A stretch of DNA of 64,000 bases, taken from Apostichopus japonicus (Eukaryota; Echinodermata; Holothuroidea; Aspidochirotida; Stichopodidae). Positions 50,720-63,271 of the stretch are shown in pieces. The DNA lies in contig NC_092570.1 of NCBI RefSeq assembly GCF_037975245.1, positions 15,324,001 through 15,388,000 on the forward strand, in the 5' to 3' direction. How positions within the stretch are numbered: position 1 is the first letter of the stretch; each line of letters opens with the position of its first letter. Below the pieces are notes generated by a model. That model had not been told where the DNA came from. It did no database searches and saw only the letters and a program-made list of their open reading frames with translations. A program made the translations under genes and the position numbers.

Positions 50720-52830
50720 TATTCACTTCAAAGCTTAAGATAATTTCACACGAGGTGCGCATGTAAATGGGATAACATAAAAACATAACAACCACAAAGT
50801 TGTTACAAAACATAAACAATAATTTCTAATATTCAAGAAAATAGATTATAAAATACATCACTCCCCCCCCCCCCCCCCTCCTTTTCTATTATGTTCGCAC
50901 AGTGCCAGGTAAAGGCAACAGGCAGACTATAAAAAAAAGGGTAAGCAGCTGTTTTGACAATTTGGTCTAAATGCAAAAACAATGTAAAGCCCGAACGATA
51001 TTATATAGAGGATACGTTGCCTTGGCGACGAGGGAATTAGACAGCAGGAGAAAACTGTATACGGGCCACTAATCATGTATTCAACCAGGAGTTAATATTG
51101 ACACTAATGCCGCTAGTAATAAAAACAATGCAGAATAATTTGTGAAATGGGACTGCCGAATTCATTAAAAATTCATATGAAGATCACGACGTTTTGGGAT
51201 GTCTTCATTTTGATGAGGTTCTGGTTCAATGAATAGGTAGTAATAGAAAACATTGTGTGTTGTTCATATGGTTTATTTTGATACAACCTAACAGCTTAGG
51301 CTAAGGCCATTTCAAATTCTGGCATGTTATTATTATGCTTTACTATATGTCCAAACGTTTAGTGTTCTTTCAATTATATATACCAACTATAGATAACTAC
51401 ACATGTAAAGATATATGCGTCATAAATGTGATAATAAACAGGATTTTTTCCCCCCTGTTAGTTATGAAACTGCGTCCTTCTGGCCTCCAGAGGTCGGTAT
51501 ATAGAAATTACAGACAACATTATGTTGTTACTTAATCAATTTCAGCGTCCCCCTCCCTCCCCGTTTCACCTGTCAGAAATGCCGTTGTCAATCCCAAGGC
51601 TCTGATAAAGAAATGTTATGAGGGGTTTTTTCTCTTCCATATTGCCTTAAAGCAGCGGTCCTCAATTATTAAGGTTAACGACTCAGATTGTTCCATATAA
51701 GGACTGACCAACCAGACTCCAACCTCCCAGAAAGCTAGGGCTTTAACTATGAACCAAATTTTATTGGTTAAAAAGTGGGGGGGGGGGGTAACTGAATCAA
51801 TACGTCGGTAAGCTCCGAAGAATCTACATTTAATAACTGTTTATGCCATTTGTAAAGATCCCTCGACCCACCATTTTGTTTTTTGCAGAGGGCTTTACAC
51901 TTATTGGGTCGAGTCTCATGGTTTGCGGACAGTCTCAAAACATGTTATTTGAGTTGATTGTGATAAACATTTGTTTACAAGTTTACAACAGGTTGGTTAG
52001 TTAGGTCTAAGTGCAAACAATTGTATCAACCAAACGGAAGAATAAGAAGTAAAACAGCCACTTTCATTCATTTAACTCTGCAGTCTGAACAATTAAACTT
52101 CCGTTATAAACTTGATAGTCTTGTTAACGGTAAGTAGGTATGGGGGTGGGTATAGGTGGACATTGCCATGACTTTAAGATAATCTATATATAATATATGA
52201 CACAACGAAAGGAATAGTTTAGCCTTAATTTAAATAATAGACCTACGTTACAAAACATTCATGTCACGTTAGATTTTTTTAAAGGCTCCTCTTCTTGCGC
52301 CCCCCCCTTCCCCACCCCATACAGGAATGATTTTGTTAAAAAAGGTTTTGTGCCTCTACTCAGCTAACGTCTGCATATGTTTGGTAGCATGTGTGTGTGA
52401 TCTTACACTTCTGTATGATATCATGCCTGGTAAGTAAAGAAACGTATGCTTAGTGAGAGAAGTTATGTTAAGTGTGAGTAGATATGTTTAATGTGAGTAG
52501 ATATGGTTTAGTACAGATTTGCAAACGTTGACCGAAATTTTCTAAGAATAACAATATTTGACCACAGCTTGTACTTTCACCATTGTATTTCATATTATCG
52601 CTGACTCTGAGCATAAGTAGTTGCAGTAAACTGCGACATGCAATATCCCTACCCATATACCCTTTCCCTCATCTCCCGAGGAAATATCTTTGAAAGTAGA
52701 ATATGTGTAAAGTTTGAATTTAGGTCTTTTATAAAATACAGACAGCTCATTTTTATCACTACACGTTGACAACCTTATACTCTGATTTTCATAGGTTGTG
52801 CAACCCAAAGCTAATGACACGTCAAATAAG
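50720..52830. other. Intergenic, no gene seen
   Basis: Contains poly-C runs (about 50865, 52300) and a poly-G run near 51780; no supported exons on either strand. Confidence 0.4.
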
Positions 52831-52837
52831 AGGCGCT

Positions 52838-52905
52838 ATAATAATAAGCAAATATTTATATAGCGCTTTATGCAAAGGCCTCAAAGCGCTTTATGCAGCA
52901 ATTAG
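52838..52905. repeat. AGCGCTTTA-type repeat fragment
   Basis: TATATAGCGCTTTATGC and CCTCAAAGCGCTTTATGCAG are two related halves around AAAGGCCTC. This motif style is familiar from interspersed repeats of marine invertebrate genomes; a shorter AAAGGCCTCACAGCGCC occurs near 61007. Confidence 0.4.
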
Positions 52906-53377
52906 GTTAAGTTTCCATACTTTCAACTAGCCTACGGTTACATTGCGCGTATAATATACGCCATATAATACGGTAATGCTTAGTGGCCATGTTAATTTCC
53001 AAATTCAGAAAACAAGTTATACTTAGGAATTTTTTTTTTTTTTTTTGGGGGGGGGGGGTTGAGGGTTTGAGGACGGCGGGTCTACTTAGATGGACGATTC
53101 CAGAGAGGGAATAATACATATGGCGACCCATTTTAGATTTACCTGCATATTGGATGGATATGTGGGGCCGATTGGGGGTGTAGGGGGAGGGGCGAAGTGG
53201 AAGACCAATAACCTTTAAGTTGCAATAGCTGCCAATAATCATCGAAGATATAATATAAAAAAAATCAACCAGAATGGTACACACAGTTTCATATACGGCC
53301 AAGCTCTCCAGCACATATTATTATCCTATATATGACTACCTACAACTACCTATACGGTACGTTCATTGTATATTTAC

Positions 53378-53780
53378 CAGTTAACACTGGTCGTGGCGTT
53401 ATCTCCATTACTGGGAAATTTGTCTTTGTTTTATGACCAGCAACGTCGACTACTGCTTGGGCATAATATGTAACACTGCATGATTTATCAAAATATAAAC
53501 CAACTATCGAAAGGGTAACAACGGGCTGATTAGCCACCGTGCCTGGGCAAATTGATTTAAATTCGTCGTGGGCCAGCATGTACTTTACAGGCATCCGTAG
53601 AATCTTGGAATTCCCCAGGCGATTGCGCTTCTACCGTGTTTCCCAGTTAGCAACAAACCACCAGCAAACTGTTGTAACAAGCTCATTGGCTGCTGAAGTT
53701 CCTTCCACCTATATATCTTGCAAAACGGGGAATCTTACCATTTCATCAGTGGTCTGAATTCCTTTAACCCTCTTAACCAT
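53378..53780 (-). CDS. Unidentified gene, two exons supported
   Basis: Exon 1 (53780-53739) reads MVKRVKGIQTTDEM and ends phase 0 at GTAAGA. Exon 2 (53630-53378) opens in the same phase after a moderate acceptor (ACGGTAG) and reads KRNRLGNSKILRMPVKYMLA onward to ITPRPVLT, ending phase 1 at GTAAAT. The product has two cysteines and a beta-strand-like alternating pattern (VVTLSIVGLYF; YYAQAVVDVAG). No family recognised. Exon 1 could also be internal, joined to the exon at 54778-54993, which ends in the same phase with the similar residues TVEDM. The 3' end is not found. The 108-bp intron is short but possible. Confidence 0.45.
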
Positions 53781-54777
53781 TCGTTGCAACAGTTGTTATT
53801 TAATTCGATAAAATAGTCGATACTTCAAGTCTGAACATGACTTCCAACCTACACAGTATTTATTGTACACGTACTCAATTGTTTGATTATTGTTTGGGTG
53901 TGAACTTCGATACCACATTGCCAGTTGTTCTCATATGACACATACGGATAGGCGTGCAAAGTACACCACTTCGAAGTTAGCTCTCTATTGCGGCACCTAG
54001 CGACGCAAGCAACCCAATATTGCACAATGTATCAAGTGACGTAGGCTGTAGAGTATCGAATTGCGTAAGTCATTAACGGGCGGTATTCCCAAATGAAATA
54101 CACGTTGATCAGATGGTGCAATATGTTATGGTAAAGAAAAAAAGAGACAAACATAAATACCGAATGTTTACAATAGAAGAGTTCTAACATTTTATAATGA
54201 CTTTTCGAAATGGCGGCTTTAGAAAGATCGAATTAAAGCCCCTGTAAACGTTGGCTTGGAATCTGCGAAATTCAATTGAGATCGTATAAGCAGTAAGGAC
54301 GGTATTGTATAACGGAGGGTTACCATCTATAAAAGCGTAAGGAATGCATTTTGGTAGTGTACTATTTCTTCAAGTCGTAGACCAGAGCTTTCGTTTTTAT
54401 AAACAAAAATCCGCTCCCCCTCCCACCCCCCCCCCCCGCTAGTCACACCCCTTATAGAGGTGGATGAAAAATCGTTCGCACCCCCTTTACCAGCTGTGGC
54501 TGAACGCTTTGGGCATTAGACATGAGGCTTAGAGGGCTTACTCTTTTAAGTAAATTTGTTACGTGTGTCCATCATAGCTTCCCAGCCTCTGTATAGTCCT
54601 GCCACGCAAGTATTGAAAATAGCGATTCCGACGACTAAAGTCTTAATTGTAGTGACAAGACTTGTTTAAGTGTTATATCTATCTCTTCTATATAATTTCC
54701 TTCAAAGTGCTTGTCGTATTTTCAAACTGGATTTTAAGTCTCTAGCAAATTAGGACCATGAAGGAATGGACACCTAC

Positions 54778-54993
54778 CATGTCTTCTACAGTGATTGATT
54801 TTATATATAAAGGTGTCGCACCACAATTAATTATACTCCCATTGACATACACACTAAACACATCACTTTCCAAGGCCAATAGATCATAGATAGAAGTTTT
54901 CAACTGACATGTCCTACCCACCATATCATAGCTGATGGCTTGGGCTATCACAGCACATTCAACTTTTGCCAACATTACCGTTTTGATTTGGAG
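54778..54993 (-). CDS. Unidentified coding exon, 72 codons, phase 0-0
   Basis: A pyrimidine-rich acceptor (GATCCCTTCTAG) opens LQIKTVMLAKVECAVIAQAI. The frame stays open to SITVEDM and a GTAGGT donor. The 216 nt are symmetric (phase 0 both sides), as expected of an internal exon; an internal Met could instead start translation at 54975. Three cysteines and alternating hydrophobic residues (VFSVYVNGSIINCG) suggest an extended beta fold. It is probably part of the same gene as, or a paralogue of, the exons at 53.4-53.8 kb. No family recognised. Confidence 0.5.
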
Positions 54994-55657
54994 CTAGAAG
55001 GGATCAAAGTTATCATAGTGCTCCCCCCCCCCCCAAACCCATCTGCCAGCTGTCGCTGCCGAATCTTCTTGTTCCACCCAAGATTTTTCTAAAATACCTT
55101 AAATCACCTTAAATCCTCCAGATTTGCTAAACCATCTGTATAGTTTATTTCATCCTCCTCAACATCCAAGCATCAAATAGTATGATGATGACTCAAACAA
55201 ATGCCAAATAAATATCGATACAGTAGGTCACTTTTGGGCTATTTTCCGACAATTGTTAACCTCTCTGGCGGGCGTGCGCTACTCTAATCTGCGGTGTGAT
55301 TCCTAAACTTACCACAACACAGTAGGCGTGGTGTTTGGAGAAGCATTCTACTACCTACTTGCGTTTCTAAAACTTTCAGGCACATCCTGCCCGGTTCACT
55401 TTCGCTGATTTAATGTTAACTTTCTTTTCATTTTGATGTTGAACTCTTCCTGTTGTAGTTAGCAAAACGAATATAGCAAACTACTTTTGTGAAGTGTGTG
55501 TAGTATTATTGTTTCCTGGAAAGTATAAGATAACCCCCTCCCATCCGTTGTCTGCCATCTGCCCATAGATAATACTTTAAAAAAAAAATCCCATTTCGTT
55601 TCCTGTGAAATTATTGTCACAAAATTTCTCACATTTATTTGTTCTTTCAGCGTTACC

Positions 55658-56896
55658 ATGGGTACCCAGGGAAATTGCTTTTCGTCCAAAGGGTCAGATG
55701 CGAAACAAGAAAATCAAGAGGATGAAAATGCGCAAAAGACGACTGCAGTGACTGCTGCTCAAGGAATGACTCCAATTTCGTCGAATGAACCAGCTAGAAG
55801 GAAGAGAAAGAAGCCAGGTAAAAAAGCTTATAAAGTTAGGACCTGGATAATAAAGATCAAATTTTAAAAAGAACTTTTGACTAGAAACGTTGACACGGTA
55901 GCTAACCATATAGAGTGTGACAGAAAGCTATAGAAGCTTATAGTTTTCATTTGTCACTAATTTAAATTACCTTCAATTGACATTCTACCATGACTTTGTC
56001 AAGCGATGACATCGAGCAAACATATGTCAATATTGCAACCGTTAAATACAAATAAATAAGGTAGCCCAGAAGTGACACTAATATACCAGATTTTCATTTC
56101 CACAAATATTTACATGCCATCGCGGTGTTTTGTGTTTTTCTAATGTCAAAGTGTCTATGCTAATGTTAGGGACATTAGGGTATGGATGTGAGACAGAGGA
56201 CATAATAGTAAATAAAAGGATATCACACTAGGAGAAGGACTGTTATAGGGATATCACACTAACGAAATGAAAGTATATACATTATAAAAAAAATTTAAAA
56301 ATATACAGTATAGACATGGAAGTATGAATGTAGAAAGTATAGGGACACGAGAGTATGTAAATGGTATAGTATGGATTTTAAGAGTATATGGATGTGAGAC
56401 ATAAGACATGAATTTAAACATTGGGACATGTCAGTAGTGAAAAGAGATAACATATCGAGTACCATGGGTTTAATATAGACATGCGGTCATGAGAAAGAGG
56501 ATATGCAATAATATGGGCTAGGATTAGTCCTTCTACACACCTTATGATTTTTTGGTTTTGGAGGCAAATATTGATGATTCTTTCCCTATGATATATTTGG
56601 TACTGTTGCCTATACAATTACCAACATAAACCCTATGCACGCTTGCAATATGTGGATAAGTGTTAGCAATCAGTATGGTAGGCGAGCTAGGCCTATACAT
56701 AATATGACGGGCATGATACTCCAATAACGCCCTTTTCCGTATTAACATTATTTCCTTTATTGAATGATGCCAGCACTTCAGTTATACTTTCGTATTGTCT
56801 ACATGTAGTTTTTATAGTTTTCTAAACCTCTTTCCGTTTAGATATAATATCGTTTGTCTTTCGTTTTCATCTTTTTCTTCAGATGGCAGTACATGA
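55658..56896 (+). CDS. NEP-motif microprotein with myristoylation-type N-terminus, two coding exons, 57 aa
   Basis: A strong acceptor (TATTTGTTCTTTCAG at 55650) is followed by a short leader and CCATGG. Coding exon 1 (55658-55817) starts MGTQGNCFSSKGSD, continues through an acidic-polar stretch, and ends PISSNEPARRKRKKP in phase 1 at GTAAAA. Exon 2 opens after an excellent acceptor (CATCTTTTTCTTCAG) and adds DGST-stop at 56883-56896. Gly2 with Asn6 fits the broad PROSITE N-myristoylation pattern, and Cys7 could be palmitoylated, so membrane association is possible (inference). NEPARR is identical to the end of the 17.5 kb gene, followed here by a basic run. It is on the opposite strand to the cluster. 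A candidate AATAAA lies at 57502. Confidence 0.55.
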
Positions 56897-57501
56897 ATTG
56901 AGGCTACTATAGAACCAAGCTAGCGAGCGTTGTTATTTTTCGGACGTGAAAAGCTATGTGAATATTTACAAAGGAACTTGGGCATGCTGCAGAATGTTTA
57001 GGGAGAAAATATCATTTCAGCTTTTTGAGGCTCCATATAGCGACATCAAGACACTGAAGAAAACGAAAAAATCATTCGGTGACTATGTAAGTCCTGCAAA
57101 AGGGATCTGGACATACGAAAGGAAACGGTTTATTCACAAGGAGGAAAAAGAAAGACATTTGATATGTAGATTGGCGTAACCTATAAGGAAGCGTCTTGTA
57201 ACGTGTTAGAAGACTTACGCAGAAATCCCGAACTGTAACAAATACCGTCTTTAACATGGTACATTGTCCATTCCAACCTTAAGTTTGATTGTTCAAAATT
57301 GGATAAAAAAAGCAAAAGTGTAAAAAATGAAACAATATTTTAGTAGCAGAACATATAAAAGGTATATGGGGGATATCAGAATTTGTCATAAGTTACCATA
57401 TTGCCTTAGAATTGTAGTGAACTTGTATCATAAATGTGTGACTATTTTGCAGCCAGAGGTTACAAACAGTAGTTTGACAATTTCTATTCAACAAGAGCAA
57501 C

Positions 57502-57507
57502 AATAAA
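57502..57507 (+). terminator. Candidate polyadenylation signal AATAAA
   Basis: Plus-strand AATAAA about 600 nt after the stop codon of the 55.7 kb gene, compatible with a single terminal exon. Confidence 0.4.
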
Positions 57508-58049
57508 AGCAGTTATATACTGTAGCTACATTTCCGTTGCACACTTTAAGATTTGCATGGTAAGTTTTATAGTTTGGTCTTTTTTATTTCGAAATATATA
57601 TATAAAATTAAAAAAAAAACGAACAAGTTAGAACACGCCATTTTTCTTTCAAAACCTAGATTTAAATACCCCCATTACTCACTCAAAATGAACAATGCAA
57701 TACAATAGCAGTGTATTATTGTTACTGCCTAAACCACTTAACACCCTAACAATGGGGGTCGAAAAGAGTAGCCCACTATAGATTAGACAAGCATTGTTGG
57801 CTATAGTATATATTTGTCTTGTATTATAGTTTGATACAAATCGTTCCATTGCACTTTCAATTGGGAGACTTAATGAAGCGAAACGCGAACCCAGACTATA
57901 TATTCCGTTAGGGCGACACGCTCTCTTCTCGTGTAAAGCAAATATTATATTATAATAATTGCAAAGTGTTACACAAGTACCATCAACGAAATAAGATAAT
58001 ATGATCAACAAACGAATGAATTACTTACAGTCTCCGTAAAATATTATTC

Positions 58050-58243
<194 letters not shown>

Positions 58244-58399
58244 GCTGCATAAATAGTACGAAAATGGTGGGACCAGATGTAAACAAGAAACACCCAGCTG
58301 TGCCAATATTTGATGCAAAATGAAATGAAATGAGGACCACACTTTACCTTCAAAGGAAGACATTTACGTTAGACTATCAAGATGGAAAATTAATTGAGC

Positions 58400-61170
58400 T
58401 TGTCGCTATCTTAATAACAATTTTTTTTGTCGGGGGAGGTTGGGTGTAGGGACCGGGGTGAGGAGGAGGGGGTGGTGGAGGGGTATGTAGAGGCCGGTTC
58501 TTATCGTATTTATTATAACGCACGTATTTACTTTTGTTGACTGCCATTGCTTATTTTCAACACACTTGGAAACGCTTGAATTCTGTGGGGTCATTTAATA
58601 CATATACCTTTTTGTGTCTTAAACATGGTTCAACTGCACAGAAACCCACCATATTGTACTTTTTACAACTAGCATCTTTGTGTACTATTGCCTGCTGGTT
58701 TAGTTGTGTATTCCTGTTATCTACATAGATATTTTGTGCTTTCTTTTCTATAGTTTCTTTGTTTAAGTATTATTTAAGTTTTAATGTTTCTTATCTCCTT
58801 TTTATTGCTTGTACTCTTTTCATCTTCTCGTATATCCATTGTATTCACTCTAAACCTTTTTTTCATCAACTCACCTCTGAAGGCCCATTGTTATGTTCAG
58901 CATTATATGGTAGGTTGTATGCTATACTCCCTCCGCACACAGTTTCGAGTTAATATAGGCCTATATGTTAAATCGAGTAGGCCCATGAATATAAGTATAT
59001 AGAACATGGGCATGGTCATATATCATGGTCATTAATGAAAGATAAGGAATGGTTCTCTTCGAATCCAAGGTTCTATCTATGAAAAGATGGTGTTCAGTTG
59101 TATCAAAAATTTACAACTAATTACGCCCATAAGGTGTTATATACTCACGCTGCATAGCCTAATAATGATACGTTTCCAAGGGGCCTACAACTGTACAACC
59201 ATGCATGGAAGATAGCAAAGTTGCTACATTTTGTGACATGAGGGTAGGGTGCAAACATGGTCAGAAATAGGCAGAAGGGGGTAACTGTGGAGCCAAGGGG
59301 CATGTGGATGTTGTCCCAAAAATGTTAGGAGAAGCAAGTTCATCATCTAAAACATCTAAACACAAATTCACTGATTTTATTCAATCTAATTTTGTCGGGG
59401 CAAAATATTACATGGGATGATTCCCCCCCCCCCCCCTGTGCCCCTCCTCCCAGCCTTCTTAATCACCGTCTATGCCCGTGTTAGGTAGCAGTACAAACGA
59501 CCTATTTAGAGTGTTCATTATTTTTATTTTCTTCTGCAAACCACCTCATATTCGTTGTTTTACTCTCTATAAGTAACATTGATTGGATAAGCTGATCTTT
59601 GTCATTCCTTTCCAATTTTGCTCAGCACGTTCCTTTATTTTGTCTTCATATGTCATAAAGGTTGGCAGTTTTATGGTCCTGCATGTTTAACAATGCAGTA
59701 TTCTGAAGTAAAGACACGGTGACGTCAACTCTTTGTATTGAGACTATATGTGTTTTCTTTAAGGTATACATGGAGAAAAGGAAAACAGAATATTTGTCAA
59801 GATGAAAATGTCTCTATGCTGTATTAATAGTTAGATTGGTCATGTTTTCAATTCCAATGGTTAGAGTGACTCTTTTATCGATCAGATTGTGCTAAGTCAC
59901 AGTCTGTAAACACAGAATATGGCAGCATAAACCTGCAAAAATATAATTATCATGTACCACATTTCGGAAATCAGAGTTCTGGTAACCTTGAAATATTCCT
60001 GTTCATCTGTACTCTCTCTGTGGTTTATGTCAGTTTCGTTCAAATAAAGGATAATAAGGACCTTAATCATGTATTATGAATTTTCTTACCGATGTTTCTA
60101 AATTTAAAGTTATTAAAGGGTTACAGAACAACAAGCATCTCATATATTGTCTCTGAATAGCCAACAAAATTTGACTACGACGCGGAAAGGACCTAGTAAC
60201 CCCCCTCCACCTCCACCACACCCCACCCCTTTCACCAACGTCCTCACCACATATTGTCCTTCATACTACCATTTTGTTCAAATTGGTTGTTCAAATATTT
60301 AGTGAATTTTCGTTGTTGTACAAAACAACTATCTGTATCTGCTTAGATATAGCTTCAACAATACATAGCATCATGCCGCAGGGTGTGGTTTGTGGACCAC
60401 GTACGTGATTGTTTATAACCTATGACCTTTTCAAATGATTGTGATGTCATCGAAGAAACTTTTGTTATTGACAACAGTCAATCTTTAAAGCACTCATAAG
60501 GTTTTGGTTGAATATTCTTGTTCTTATTTTATTGAAAGACACCCCGACAACCTATAGGGCTAACCTTAAAGTGTAGGAATCGGGTTTTGATTTTCAGTTC
60601 CAGGAACACTGACAAGAATTATGTATAGCAAATGAAAATGCAAACTAGATGGAAACAAAAACATTGTTTATTGCAATGTTTTGGTAGTGCCGTCAACATT
60701 TCAAAACGTCCATTGTTTTTGTTTTCTGTCCTATATCACCTAGCCCACCCCACTCCGATCCCCAACCGCCTCCATAAATATACTTCTGAAAGTTACTGAC
60801 TAACCGCAAAACGTTGTTTGTTACACAAGATGTCGAAAATGCAAAACTGTCCTGTCATTTGAGATTGATAATCAACCCCAACTTCTGCTTTTAAGCAACT
60901 GTTATGTTTTTCTTTTCACCAAGCATGGTTCTTAAAGTAGCGATTTTAAGCTAAAATGTATACTATTAACGAGCTTACATGTATATATGTATATATATAT
61001 ATATCAAAGGCCTCACAGCGCCAGATATATGACTCATGCCACACTTGTTTATTTGACATGATTACATCTTGCTATCATTAGCTATACGTATACGTCTTAT
61101 AACTTAAACGAAGAGGAAGATATACCGATAAAGCTTAACTACTGCCAAGAGATACTTTTGAAAGCTCCAC
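58400..61170. other. Intergenic, no gene seen
   Basis: AT-rich with poly-C runs near 59425 and 60200. No exon with matching start, frame and splice signals. Confidence 0.4.
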
Positions 61171-61177
61171 CGTTGCC

Positions 61178-61234
61178 ATGGATATCGATGCCATGGATAT
61201 CGATACTGAAAACTCTAGATTCTCGGTGAAAGAT
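61178..61234 (+). CDS. Possible short first exon or mini-ORF (MDIDAMDIDTENS)
   Basis: GTTGCCATGG is a good initiation context. The frame reads MDIDAMDIDTENSRFSVKD and stops; a donor-like GTGAAAG after TCG (near 61222) could instead splice it in phase 0. The first residues come from a 15-bp direct repeat (CCATGGATATCGATR twice). An acidic MDID N-terminus would suit a nuclear protein, but nothing further supports it. Confidence 0.25.
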
Positions 61235-61529
61235 TGAGGGCTTGTTCATATTGAGACAGTCATATCCATATGTAATGATTGAACTGTTCATTAAGTCAAT
61301 AGACTATAGCTTATTAAAAATTAAAAACAAAAGGTACTTAAACTGTAGTATTAACATCAATCATCAAAAGCTAGTTGAAGCATCGTTCATAATGAACGCT
61401 ATCTTTCAGGACTTTTCAAAGAAAACAGACAACAGAAAGAAAACCATGAACTTATGTAATTATTCGTGCATGGTAAGAACTACTGGTTGCTTTTTAATGG
61501 CAAAGAAAGAAAGATAGAATCATATCATA

Positions 61530-63180
61530 TTGAATAATTTTGTTCGTTATGTAGGCAATTGAGATATCAAAGTGTCTCCGCCAAGTGTTATAAAAGTATA
61601 CTTGAAAATCAAAGAGTTTATGAGTCATAATTATTTTTGGTTTAAACTTGAAACGAGAAATAAGATGGTTATATAATATTCATGTTCCATAATTCAGTAT
61701 AACAAGTTTGGTAGTAGGCCAAGCTACGACAGAATGAATACATGTGAATACGCGTTAGCGAGATGGTTTTATTAGATATTTTGCAGATAGTGGTAGTGAT
61801 GTGGAGGGTGGTGCGGAAGGGGAGGGGTGGAAAGGGCCAAATTAGGTAGGGAAGGGTGATGGTGTGTTAAAGATGGTGAGGAGAATTGAGTAAAAGAAAT
61901 ATATATGTGAAGTTAACATATAAAGAGTGGTTGTGTTAAGGGGGAGGAAGGTGGGAGGGCTGGGTGCAGGTGGTTTGTAGGGCAAGAAGGGTTGTCTACT
62001 GAAACGGTTTCACTATAATGGTTTGTTTAATCTCACTGAATTTGGCTTAAAATGAGTAAACGAAGTATTCGAGAAAAACAAATTCTGTCTTTATGTTTGC
62101 CTTGAAAATATCAGTACAACATTCAAAGTCGTATTATTGTAGTGTGAGGTCGCTGCGTTCTGTAAATATGTGATGTCTTTCATTTCAACGATGTGTTTGA
62201 AATATATGACACGTCCATGTCACCCAAAAATATGCATTTTGTGTTTTATTTCTTTCCATTCATTACTTTTGAGTTCTCTCTTCCGTCTTCATCTAGTTTG
62301 AGGCTGAAAGTTATTGAGGGGGGGGGGAGGGGTGGGTGGGTGGGTATAATAACGGTGCCATTTACATTGTGCTGGGGTTGAGGAACGGAGATGGGGGGTT
62401 AATGTGATCATCGACTAGTTCGGAACTTGCAAGATCTAAATACATCTGAGTTAAGCAATCTGACTGATTTCCTTTCTTCATGCACCATCCCCGTGCCCCC
62501 TTGTTTGTGTAGACCAATAGGCCTACGTGCTCAACGTGACGTCAGGAGTTTCAAACCTATTTCATCAAGTTCCCGCCAACCGAAAATTATTGAAAGAACT
62601 TGCAAAATGCAAGCATTATCCATCTGTGTGAATCAAGAAATTGGGAAGTAGTGGAATAGGAGTTGGGATGGGCGGGGGTGACCAGAATCCTGTAGGGCGA
62701 GGGAACGCTGTAGTACCATGTTACAAGTTTCACAATTTATCCTAACGGTATTGTAACAAACCCAAAGGCAAAGCTTTGGCTTTTATTATCTGGATGAGGA
62801 TAGGGAGATATTTTGTGCGTGGTGAGTGTTGTAGGGCGGGCGGGACGGGGTGTGGGAAGGTGGTGGTCGGTTGGGGAAGGACCAAGGCTGTAAGGAATAT
62901 CCACCCCACATATCATATTCCTTATGGAAAGTATCCACACTGAAGAATCGCAGAACTTGATCAAGTCGAAAAATGACGTCACGAGGTTATAAGTGTTTTG
63001 TACTATTCATGTTAATTTTCCTAATATTAGGGTAACATGCAAATTCTAAGATTGTGGTAGGAAATGCATAAATCATCAAAGCTATCTGATAGTACCGCTG
63101 TGCTCCGAAGTTTCTTCTCCCCTCCCCTACACCCCCCCCCTTTTCTCCATCCCATGCCAGATTGCCCGCCATCGCTGTAT
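61530..63180. other. Intergenic, no gene seen
   Basis: Contains G-rich stretches (61795-61960, 62318-62345, 62830-62880) and no supported exon. Confidence 0.4.
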
Positions 63181-63201
63181 GACAATGTGAAAAAAATTTT
63201 A

Positions 63202-63271
63202 TTAAAGTTTAACAGCCATTTTGCATTAGATTGCCATTTTTCTAATGATAAATGGCTGTTAAACTTTTAAA
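63202..63271. repeat. Hairpin-forming inverted repeat
   Basis: AAAGTTTAACAGCCATTT at 63205-63222 is the exact reverse complement of the segment around 63250-63267. Inside it, CATTAG/CTAATG also pair, leaving a loop of about 12 nt. The stem is about 26 bp with small bulges. Confidence 0.8.

Noticed and set aside
55459-55909. Two minus-strand ORFs of 71-76 codons
   Set aside because: They are shadows of, or flank, the plus-strand two-exon gene, which has proper splice sites and start.
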